NCBI GenBank assembly: GCA_030608825.1 | Contig: JAUWDL010000122.1 | Span: 1 to 5,330, forward strand | Reading direction: 5' to 3' | Origin: Gemmatimonadales bacterium | GTDB lineage: Bacteria > Gemmatimonadota > Gemmatimonadetes > Palauibacterales > Palauibacteraceae | DNA: 5,330 nucleotides | In this document: positions 1-5,330 of the stretch, piece after piece | Position numbering within the stretch: position 1 is the first letter of the stretch | Layout of the letters: each line of letters begins with the position of its first letter | Translations under genes and position numbers: made by a program | Notes under the pieces: generated by a model | What the model saw: the letters and a program-made list of their open reading frames with translations, nothing else | The model's database searches: none | What the model was told of the DNA's origin: nothing

Positions 1-1
1 C

Positions 2-79
2 GAGAAGGTGGGGCTGCAGCCCGGGAGCAGGGTATCCGTCCGCATAAAGGCGGCGGCGCTGCACGCGTTCCCCCTCTGA
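2..79 (+). CDS. C-terminal end of a TOBE-domain protein, probably ABC transporter ATPase (5' partial)
   Basis: Only the last 25 codons are inside the window, ending at TGA 77-79. The visible peptide contains GLQPGSRVSVRIKAAALHAF, which follows the pattern of the final strands of a TOBE/molbindin OB-fold (Gly-Leu-x-Pro-Gly-x-x-Val, then a short strand, Ile-Lys-Ala and a hydrophobic end). In known families this is the C-terminal substrate-sensing region of ATPase subunits of molybdate-, sulfate- or iron-type ABC importers, and it also occurs in ModE-like proteins. The Walker and signature motifs would lie upstream of the window, so the ATPase assignment and the substrate are inferred from the tail alone. 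It lies 144 bp upstream of the sigma gene and is probably a separate transcription unit. Confidence 0.6.
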   Translation, partial: EKVGLQPGSRVSVRIKAAALHAFPL

Positions 80-155
80 CGGATGGACGCGACCGCTTGA
101 CGTCCCTCTGCGAGGCGGCGTTCCGAGCTTTCCCTTTCCAAGCACCCTGCCCCGA

Positions 156-199
156 GACAGGTTCCCGCCGTAGACGGGTAAGACACGGCGTGGGCTGTC
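156..199 (+). promoter_or_regulatory. Long imperfect inverted repeat in the leader of the ECF sigma gene
   Basis: The outer arms GACAG (156-160) and CTGTC (195-199) pair perfectly. The inner arms CGCCGT (166-171) and ACGGCG (185-190) also pair perfectly. Between them 162-164 pairs with 192-194 (two G-U and one C-G), leaving G161 bulged and C165 opposite T191. That gives about 14 pairs around a 13-base loop. An alternative small hairpin, CCCG 164-167 with CGGG 175-178, would compete. No T-run follows, so it does not look like an intrinsic terminator of the upstream gene. It may be a leader RNA structure or a palindromic protein-binding site. Elsewhere in the 80-223 gap I see no convincing promoter. 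Confidence 0.4.
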
Positions 200-223
200 A
201 CTATCGGGAAGTGCGATACGTTC

Positions 224-778
224 TTGGGTAGCAATCCGTCCGGACCGCGGGGTGAGGTGGATTTCGAGGAGATCTTCGCCAAGCTCCATCCGTCGCTTTT
301 CCGATATTTGAACAGGCTGACGGGCGACCCGGATGTGGCGGCCGACATCTCGCAGGACGCTTTCGTTCGTCTCCTGCAGCGGCCGCTGCCCGAGGCCGAC
401 GCGCGGCGCTGGCTGTTCACCGTGGCTACGAACCTCGTGCGTGACTGGGCACGAGCGGGTGAGCGTCAGAGGCGACTTCTCAGGGACTCCTACCGGGGGC
501 CGACGCCCCCGGCACGACCCGACGAGAGCGCGGAACGGTCGCTGCGGATCGCCGCGGTGAGAGCGGCCCTGGCTCAGATCGCACCCAGAGATAGGGAGAT
601 CCTCCTCATGCGCGAGGAGGGTTTTCGCTACGCGGAGATCGCGGAGGTAGTGGGCGTCGCGCCCGGCTCGGTGGGGACGCTTCTGGCCCGCGCGCTCCGC
701 CGTTTCGCCGCGGTCTACGGCGAACAGGCAGCAGGCGGGAGCTCGACCGAGACGGACGCGAACCTGAACGAGGAATGA
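224..778 (+). CDS. ECF-type RNA polymerase sigma factor (sigma-70 family)
   Basis: This 184-residue protein has the normal size of an extracytoplasmic-function sigma factor, which directs RNA polymerase to a small regulon. Region 2 covers about residues 16-80 and includes the core-binding stretch DISQDAFVRL (41-50) and WLFTVATNLVRDWAR (63-77). A variable Pro/Arg-rich linker (about 80-105) leads to region 4 (about 108-165). Region 4 contains PRDREILLMREEGFRYAEIA and a helix-turn-helix (about 133-161) that would bind the -35 element. A hydrophilic tail of about 20 residues follows. The start is uncertain: TTG 224 is the first usable codon after the in-frame stop at 179-181 but has only a distant GGGA at 206-209, and GTG 257 is an alternative that still keeps region 2. 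The anti-sigma gene starts 10 bp downstream, so the two are almost certainly co-transcribed. Target promoters cannot be read from the sequence. Confidence 0.93.
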   Translation: MGSNPSGPRGEVDFEEIFAKLHPSLFRYLNRLTGDPDVAADISQDAFVRLLQRPLPEADARRWLFTVATNLVRDWARAGERQRRLLRDSYRGPTPPARPDESAERSLRIAAVRAALAQIAPRDREILLMREEGFRYAEIAEVVGVAPGSVGTLLARALRRFAAVYGEQAAGGSSTETDANLNEE

Positions 779-788
779 CCTGGAATAA

Positions 789-1547
789 ATGATGGGACAT
801 CCAGCCGAGCAGACGCTGCTCGCATATCTGGACCGGGAGCTTCCCTTCGACGAACGGTCGACGGTCAGGGAGCACGTGCAGGTGTGCGTCGAGTGCTCTC
901 GGATGCTCGACGAGCTTGCGGCGGCGACGCGCTCGTTCGCCGATGCCATCTCCGCCCTCGACGTTCCGGCTCCCGCGCTCCTGGCACCGATCCCGGCCGC
1001 TGCCACGATCACTCCCCTCCGCCGCCGCCGCGCCTCCAGGAGGCCCCTGCTCGCGGCGGCCCTCATCATCATCTTCGTGGCGGGCGCCGGCGCGGCCATC
1101 CCGGGATCGCCCCTGCGCGAGTGGCTCGCACGCTCGGTCGAGCTGGTCACCGGTGGGCCGAGCGAGGAGCCGATCGCCCCCGCGACGCCGTTCAGCGGCC
1201 AAGGAGTCGGCAGTCCCACCGCGGTCTCGGTGCAACCCCTAAACGGTCTCGTGCGTATCATCATCACGCAGCCGGCGCCGGAAACCACGATCCGAGTTAG
1301 ATTGTTGGATAGTGGTACGGCCTCCGTCTGGTCGGTGGAAGGCCGATATCGGACGGCGCCTGGTGAGATCGAGGTGCTCGATGCGGGCCCCGGTGATGTG
1401 GTGGTCCTGTTGCCCAGGACCGTACCTTCAGCCGAGGTGGAGTTGGATGGGCGCCTGGTCGCGACAAAGGAGGGGTCGGACTTCCGGCTTCTGATACCAG
1501 CCGCTGATTCGTCGGATGCGGAGGTGTCTTTTCAGGCAGGTGGCTAA
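789..1547 (+). CDS. Membrane-spanning zinc-binding (ZAS / zf-HC2) anti-sigma factor
   Basis: The 252-residue protein opens with a zinc anti-sigma domain. His29-x3-Cys33-x2-Cys36 (in HVQVCVEC) is the classic H-x3-C-x2-C motif, preceded by LLAYLDRELPFDER, and His4 is a candidate fourth ligand. A cytoplasmic linker ends in a basic patch (LRRRRASRR, 77-85). One transmembrane helix follows at about 87-104 (LLAAALIIIFVAGAGAA), giving N-in/C-out topology. The periplasmic part (about 105-252) is Pro/Gly-rich at first and then alternates short beta-like strands. I recognise no named domain there. Known family members hold their cognate ECF sigma inactive at the membrane until a signal releases it. The gene follows the sigma gene by 10 bp. 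The nearest purine-rich SD candidate is GAGGAA at 770-775, inside the end of the sigma gene, which suggests translational coupling. A second ATG directly follows the first. Confidence 0.9.
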   Translation: MMGHPAEQTLLAYLDRELPFDERSTVREHVQVCVECSRMLDELAAATRSFADAISALDVPAPALLAPIPAAATITPLRRRRASRRPLLAAALIIIFVAGAGAAIPGSPLREWLARSVELVTGGPSEEPIAPATPFSGQGVGSPTAVSVQPLNGLVRIIITQPAPETTIRVRLLDSGTASVWSVEGRYRTAPGEIEVLDAGPGDVVVLLPRTVPSAEVELDGRLVATKEGSDFRLLIPAADSSDAEVSFQAGG

Positions 1548-1572
1548 CCCGCTTCGGAGCCGCTAGCCGCCT

Positions 1573-1596
1573 GTCGTCCCGCTCGGCGGGAGTGAC
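1573..1596 (+). promoter_or_regulatory. Hairpin containing the Shine-Dalgarno sequence of the receptor gene
   Basis: TCCCGC (1577-1582) and GCGGGA (1586-1591) form a perfect 6-bp GC-rich stem closed by the triloop TCG. The stem extends outward with a G1576-T1593 wobble and GTC 1573-1575 paired to GAC 1594-1596, leaving only G1592 bulged. The best ribosome-binding sequence for the downstream TTG 1600 is GGGAG at 1588-1592, seven bases before the start codon. Almost all of it lies in the 3' arm of this stem. If the hairpin forms in the mRNA it would hide the site, so translation of the receptor could depend on ribosomes arriving from the anti-sigma gene or on a factor that opens the stem. The pairing is directly visible. 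The regulatory role is inferred. Confidence 0.45.
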
Positions 1597-1599
1597 AAC

Positions 1600-4041
1600 T
1601 TGCTGTCCTTTTTGCTCGTAAGCGTCCTCGCTACGGCCGGGACCGCGTATGTCGCGGAGCCGGCGAGGGATGCGAGCATCCAAAACGGCGGCGCCGTCCC
1701 CCAAGAAGTCGTCGCCCTGGCTGACACGAGCGCGAACACCGGAACCGTCACGGGCCGGGTCTTCAGCCAGATCAACGGTGCCGTCGTCGAGTTCGCGGTC
1801 GTGGAGATCGTCGCGCAGGACCGCGTCATCAGCGCGCTCAGCGATCGCTCCGGCCGCTACCGCCTGGACTACATCCCTCCGGGATCCCGGCTGATCCGAG
1901 CCAGAGCACTCGACCACTCCGAGCTGGTGATCGGCGTGCGCGTACCTCCTCGAGGAGTGTTATCGCTCGACCTGACGCTGGCGGTGCAGCCGATCGAGAT
2001 GGCACCGCTGAGCGCTCGAACATCTCGCGTGGACGCGGAACTGGTCGAGAAAATCGGTGTTTTGGCCGAGGAGACGCGGACGGGAACACCGGCGGATGCC
2101 GAGCTGCGCGTACTCGAGTCCTCTCCGGGAATGGCGGAGTTGGGGCTTGTCCAGATCATTCAGGCAGCATCCAATCCGGATCCCGACGATCCTTCGAGCA
2201 TCCTCTATGTCCGCGGCGCGACCTCGGATCTGAAGCTGGTCCTTCTGGATGGGGCGCCCGTCTACGCGCCCTTCCACCTTGGCGGACTGATTCAAGCCTT
2301 CATGCCCGGCGTATTGGGCTACTCCAGGCCCTATGTCGGAGGGGCGCCCGCGCGCTTTGACGGCGGCCTTTCGTACATCCTCGATCTTGGCTCGCGCCCG
2401 GGGCGGACCGACCGATTCCACACCTCCGGCGCGCTCGACATGATGAGCACGAGAGGGGAGGTGGAGGGTCCGCTACCCGGAGGATCGTTCCTCCTCGGAG
2501 GCCGCTACATACACGGAGAGGGTCCCCACAGGCTCACCGGCGAGGAGTTGCCCTACGACTACGGCGACGCCCTCCTCCGGATGGACTGGGGCGTCGGCCG
2601 CGAAGGCAGGCTCTCGGTCACGGGCTTCTACAACAGGGAGGGCGTTGACCTGACCCGCGATCGGACGGCCGCGGGCACGGAGAACGTCATCGCCGACGAA
2701 GAGCCGAACGCAGGGGATCTCGTTCTGGACCCGCCAGCGCGGGAGGCGCGACCCAAGTCCGTGGCCGAGTGGGGCAACGTGGCAGGCTCGGTCCGCTACT
2801 TCGGACGGGCTTTCGACAGCGACCTCGAGCTGACGGCCGCGCTCGGCGAGTTTACTACGAGCCTGCCACTCGACGGGGCGACGCCCCTACTCGTGGATGG
2901 CCTGTCACGGCGAATGCGTCTTGCCGGCATTATGAGCCGATGGATCGGCGGTACGCAGCTGGAGCTGGGCGCATCCTTCGACCGCGTCTCGCTCCAGCAC
3001 GCCGCGAGATCGACGCTCGATCAAACGAGCACGACCTTCAGCAGCCGAAGCGCCGGAGAGTCGGTCGGCGCGCATGCCGAGGCAACGATGCGCGTCTTGC
3101 CGGCGGTGATGGTCCGCGGCGGGCTGAGGGCGGATTATTTCCTGGCTGACGGACTCCGGGTCGCACCCAGGTTGAGCGTGGCGTGGACCTTCCTCAAGGA
3201 CAGCGAGATCTCCGTCGGCGCCGGACGCTACCATCAGCGCGTGCTCTCGCCCGAGACGCTTCTCTCCTCCGAGATCGGGAGCTTCGTCGAGATCGCCTCC
3301 GAGGATCCGGACCGCACGACGACGGCGACCAACCCGTCGGCCTTGCAGGTATCCAGCTCGACTCACTTCGTGGCCGGGATCAACAGCAGTGCCCTGGAGC
3401 ACTTCATCGTGGGGTTGGAGGGGTACGTGAAGTCGTTCGAGGACCTCCCGGTCGGCCCCGACCTCGAGACCTCGGGGCTCGATTTCTGGATCCAGCGGAG
3501 CGCCGGCAGAGTCAGCGGCTGGGTCGGCTACTCCGTGGCCTGGTACAGGCCGGAGTACGAGGGACGGAAGGCCGTTCCTCGCACGCTGGGACGGCAGCTG
3601 CTCAGCGGCGGCCTCAGCGCCCAATTGGTCTCGGGCTTCGGCGTGGACCTGAACCTCGCCTACGGCGTCGCGCTTCCCTTCACACCGATCCCGCAGGGAG
3701 ACGAGGGCGCGGGCGGTGGAAACGGCTTTGGCGGTGGAAACTCTCCGGCGCCGCTCCTCGCCGTCGCTGCCGCGCCGGGACGCACGGATCTGGCGGACAC
3801 GAGCCCGCTCGCCGGGGCCGCACGTGGCTCCTACCTGAGACTCGACGGCACGATTTACCGCACGTGGGTCTTCAACTGGAGCGGCCTCCCGGTGACCATC
3901 TCACCGTACATCCGGATTCTGAACGCGCTCGACCGCCGTGACGGGCTCTTCTTCCAGTTCGATCCCGACGAAGACCGGACGCCGGTGTCCCTGGGCTCGG
4001 TTCCGCTTATCCCCCTGATCGGAGTGCGCTGGGGGCTCTGA
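1600..4041 (+). CDS. TonB-dependent-receptor-like outer-membrane protein with carboxypeptidase-regulatory-like N-terminal domain
   Basis: The 813-residue protein has the layout of a TonB-dependent outer-membrane receptor. Residues 1-19 form a hydrophobic signal-like segment with an Ala-rich end but no basic residue. Residues about 48-130 resemble a carboxypeptidase-regulatory-like beta-sandwich (GTVTGRVFSQINGAVVEFAV, DRSGRYRLDYIPPGS). The plug lies at about 165-265, with ILYVRGATSDLKLVLLDGAP, VYAPFHLGG and GAPARFDGGLSYILDLGSRP. These match the receptor subfamily whose plug reads LyVRGg..d..lvLLDGaPVYnp. The rest is a predicted beta-barrel, including GWVGYSVAWYRPEY, LPFTPI and YIRILNALDRRDGLFFQFD. 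TTG 1600 is chosen because an in-frame TAG at 1564-1566 limits extension and GGGAG sits seven bases upstream. No clear TonB box or STN signalling domain is seen. The protein ends in Trp-Gly-Leu instead of the usual terminal aromatic residue. It lies 52 bp after the anti-sigma gene and is probably in the same operon. The substrate cannot be told. Confidence 0.85.
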   Translation: MLSFLLVSVLATAGTAYVAEPARDASIQNGGAVPQEVVALADTSANTGTVTGRVFSQINGAVVEFAVVEIVAQDRVISALSDRSGRYRLDYIPPGSRLIRARALDHSELVIGVRVPPRGVLSLDLTLAVQPIEMAPLSARTSRVDAELVEKIGVLAEETRTGTPADAELRVLESSPGMAELGLVQIIQAASNPDPDDPSSILYVRGATSDLKLVLLDGAPVYAPFHLGGLIQAFMPGVLGYSRPYVGGAPARFDGGLSYILDLGSRPGRTDRFHTSGALDMMSTRGEVEGPLPGGSFLLGGRYIHGEGPHRLTGEELPYDYGDALLRMDWGVGREGRLSVTGFYNREGVDLTRDRTAAGTENVIADEEPNAGDLVLDPPAREARPKSVAEWGNVAGSVRYFGRAFDSDLELTAALGEFTTSLPLDGATPLLVDGLSRRMRLAGIMSRWIGGTQLELGASFDRVSLQHAARSTLDQTSTTFSSRSAGESVGAHAEATMRVLPAVMVRGGLRADYFLADGLRVAPRLSVAWTFLKDSEISVGAGRYHQRVLSPETLLSSEIGSFVEIASEDPDRTTTATNPSALQVSSSTHFVAGINSSALEHFIVGLEGYVKSFEDLPVGPDLETSGLDFWIQRSAGRVSGWVGYSVAWYRPEYEGRKAVPRTLGRQLLSGGLSAQLVSGFGVDLNLAYGVALPFTPIPQGDEGAGGGNGFGGGNSPAPLLAVAAAPGRTDLADTSPLAGAARGSYLRLDGTIYRTWVFNWSGLPVTISPYIRILNALDRRDGLFFQFDPDEDRTPVSLGSVPLIPLIGVRWGL
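3712..3741 (+). repeat. 12-bp direct repeat encoding Gly-rich GGGN motifs in the receptor
   Basis: The 12-mer GGCGGTGGAAAC occurs at 3712-3723 and again in the same reading frame at 3730-3741, separated by six bases. It encodes GGGN twice within a Gly-rich segment at about residues 699-714 of the receptor (DEGAGGGNGFGGGN). This segment follows the PFTPI strand, where related barrels have a surface loop, so it is probably a flexible extracellular loop that grew by a small tandem duplication. Confidence 0.7.
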
Positions 4042-4068
4042 GCCAGTAACCTCGCCCAGACTCCCGGA

Positions 4069-5142
4069 TCAGCGTCCGGATTCCGGGGCGTAGTAGGCTG
4101 CTCCGAGAAGATATGCTCCCACCTCGGCCACCCAGGCGACGGCGCCGTCGCCGGTCGAGACCGCCACGACGCCCGCCGCTCTGCCCGGCTCACCCTCGTA
4201 GGTCACGAAGGCCTTCCTACCATCGGGCGTAAGGGCAATGCCGTGCGGATACGGCATGTCCAACTCCAACCGCCGTCGTTCCTCCAGTCGGGGCTTCCCA
4301 TCGGGCGAGAACGATACCTCCACGACGGAAGCCGTCCGGTCGAGACGGTTCGCAGTCACGAGGATTTGTCCGTCGAGCGCCGATGCCAGCTGCGCGGGCC
4401 CATCGCCCACACGAACCTCCGCGACGGCGTCTCCTTCGAGGGAAAAGGTGCGGATCATCGCGGCGGCGCTCAGCGTCACGTGGACAAACCGGCCGTCCGG
4501 CGACCAGACCAGGTTTAGTGGCTTGTATCGCGGCTCCCCGGGAGAACCCGGATCCGGGCCGACGAAGAAGCGGCGGACGACGTCCAGGGTAGCCGGGTCC
4601 AGGAACGCCAGCTCGTCGCTCAGGCTGCAGGTCACGCCGACGAGCGAGCCGTCGGGCGACGCCTGTGCGTCGTGCGGGGCCGGGCAGACCTCCACGCGGC
4701 CGACGAGGTGAAGATCATCGGTCCTGACCACGGTCACCTCGCTCACCGCCCCGGCACCCGCTCGATCGTAGTCGGGGACGAAGGCGAACCGGCCATCCGG
4801 CGTCAAACCGACCCTCGACGCCCCCCTCGAACCCAGCCGCAGCCTTCCCACCAGACGGTCATCAGGCAGCTCGAACTTCCAGAGCGTAGGATTGCCGTGA
4901 GCGAGCGTGACGTACCAGTGGCGACCGTCCGGGGAGATGGCGACTCCGTGCGGCTCGTCGACCTCATCGCGCCGCATGTCGAGGTCGAACGTCGTGACGA
5001 CGGCGCCCGTCTCCGGATCCAGTCGAAACACCTGGTCGGTAAGACCGGAGGTGACGTAGAGACGCGCCGAGCGTGGAAAGCTTCCGGCAGGCAGGCCGGC
5101 GTCTTGGCGTCCGCAAGCGCCGGCAGCCTGTGCGGCGGACAA
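4069..5142 (-). CDS. YncE-like (YVTN-type) beta-propeller protein, probably exported
   Basis: The 357-residue product (counted from TTG 5142-5140) consists of repeated propeller blades. Each is marked by a variant of (S/T)PDGR followed by a hydrophobic strand, at residues 70-73, 114-117, 162-165, 214-217 and 305-308, with a degenerate ALDG at 255-258. PHGVAISPDG and PHGIALTPDG near the two ends look like matching blade openings. Two cysteines (153 and 172) flank one blade turn and could form a disulfide. Known relatives are periplasmic or extracellular propellers of mostly unknown role. No catalytic motif is visible. The start is doubtful: the frame stays open back to TGA 5190-5188, and those 15 codons read as a signal peptide (TASRQLILAACLLS, then AAQAAGAC). 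The true start may therefore be CTG 5184-5182, giving 371 residues, possibly a lipoprotein. It lies downstream of, and in the same frame as, the partial gene at 5188-5330. Confidence 0.82.
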   Translation of the reverse strand: MSAAQAAGACGRQDAGLPAGSFPRSARLYVTSGLTDQVFRLDPETGAVVTTFDLDMRRDEVDEPHGVAISPDGRHWYVTLAHGNPTLWKFELPDDRLVGRLRLGSRGASRVGLTPDGRFAFVPDYDRAGAGAVSEVTVVRTDDLHLVGRVEVCPAPHDAQASPDGSLVGVTCSLSDELAFLDPATLDVVRRFFVGPDPGSPGEPRYKPLNLVWSPDGRFVHVTLSAAAMIRTFSLEGDAVAEVRVGDGPAQLASALDGQILVTANRLDRTASVVEVSFSPDGKPRLEERRRLELDMPYPHGIALTPDGRKAFVTYEGEPGRAAGVVAVSTGDGAVAWVAEVGAYLLGAAYYAPESGR

Positions 5143-5187
5143 GAGGCACGCGGCCAGGATCAGTTGGCGGGAAGCGGTGCCCAGGGC

Positions 5188-5330
5188 TCAGAACTCGGGA
5201 GTCAGAACCCAGAGACCGGTGTTCATGTCGGCCACATAGAGGAGGCCTTCATGCAGCTGTGGCGCCCACGTGCACGTGCCGGTCGCGCTTCCGGGGCAGG
5301 CGCCGAAGCTCGAGTACCGTTGGCTCGCCA
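5188..5330 (-). CDS. C-terminus of an LVIVD-repeat-like secreted protein (5' partial)
   Basis: The last 46 codons and TGA 5190-5188 of a gene running in from the right edge. The visible end includes FGACPGSATGTCTWAPQLHE followed by GLLYVADMNTGLWVLTPEF. The pattern W-x-P-x-L-H-x-G-(hydrophobic)-Y-x-x-D-M-N-x-G-L-W-(V/I)-L resembles the C-terminal blade of LVIVD-repeat-type propeller proteins, which are usually exported. Cys11 and Cys19 of the visible part suggest a disulfide loop and hence an extracytoplasmic location. The gene ends just before the propeller gene on the same strand, so the two are probably one operon. With only 46 residues visible, the family call is tentative, but the coding call is fairly secure. 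Confidence 0.65.
   Translation of the reverse strand, partial: ASQRYSSFGACPGSATGTCTWAPQLHEGLLYVADMNTGLWVLTPEF

Noticed and set aside
97..125. Perfect TTGACG at 97-102 as the -35 box of a housekeeping promoter
   Set aside because: At 17-bp spacing the -10 position reads GTTCCG, with no TATAAT-like hexamer nearby, so a promoter cannot be supported.
1..231. Open + strand frame running from the left edge through the leader of the sigma gene
   Set aside because: The peptide is Arg/Gly/Pro-rich with no motif, whereas the neighbouring frame gives a convincing TOBE-like ending at 2-79.
606..1235. Long minus-strand open frame opposite the sigma and anti-sigma genes
   Set aside because: It is an Arg/Gly-rich shadow frame of GC-rich DNA lying over two well-supported genes, with no recognisable motif.
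1297..1917. Minus-strand open frame opposite the end of the anti-sigma gene and the start of the receptor
   Set aside because: Low-complexity Arg/Pro-rich composition. It overlaps two real genes and has no domain signature.
2905..3624. Minus-strand open frame of about 239 codons inside the receptor gene
   Set aside because: The + strand reading gives a coherent beta-barrel sequence; this frame is a composition artefact.
4029..4068. Possible terminator between the convergent genes (GGCT/AGCC around the receptor stop)
   Set aside because: Only four contiguous pairs, no T-run on either strand, and it overlaps the receptor's last codons; too weak to call.
4238..4711. Plus-strand open frame inside the propeller gene
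   Set aside because: Ser/Arg-rich shadow of the PDG-repeat reading on the other strand.

Overview
The window is about 5.3 kb of GC-rich bacterial DNA with tightly packed genes. The organism is probably a Gemmatimonadota-like Gram-negative bacterium. This is inferred from GC-rich codon use, an ECF sigma factor/anti-sigma pair next to an outer-membrane receptor with a carboxypeptidase-regulatory-like N-terminus, and secreted beta-propeller proteins. No rRNA or other phylogenetic marker is present, so the phylum is a guess.

Layout of the + strand: the last 25 codons of a gene with a TOBE-like ending, probably an ABC-transporter ATPase (2-79). Next is a 144-bp gap holding a long imperfect inverted repeat (156-199). 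Then come three co-directional genes: an ECF sigma factor (224-778), a zinc-binding single-pass anti-sigma factor (789-1547) and a TonB-dependent-receptor-like outer-membrane protein (1600-4041). Layout of the - strand: a truncated gene whose C-terminus resembles LVIVD-repeat proteins enters from the right edge (5188-5330). It is followed by a YncE-like beta-propeller gene (4069-5142, probably starting slightly upstream). The two gene sets converge with 27 bp between their stop codons.

The sigma/anti-sigma/receptor trio looks like a cell-envelope signalling unit. The anti-sigma factor would hold the sigma factor at the inner membrane through its N-terminal zinc domain and sense something through its periplasmic beta-rich domain. 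The receptor is then either the regulated output or the upstream sensor. The most interesting regulatory detail is a compact GC hairpin that contains the receptor's Shine-Dalgarno sequence. The - strand pair is probably exported, and its role is unknown.

I see no mobile element, CRISPR array, tRNA or rRNA. I find no clearly new system. The points most worth checking are the receptor leader hairpin, the leader inverted repeat before the sigma gene, the unusual start of the propeller gene, and the non-standard domain pairing in the signalling trio.
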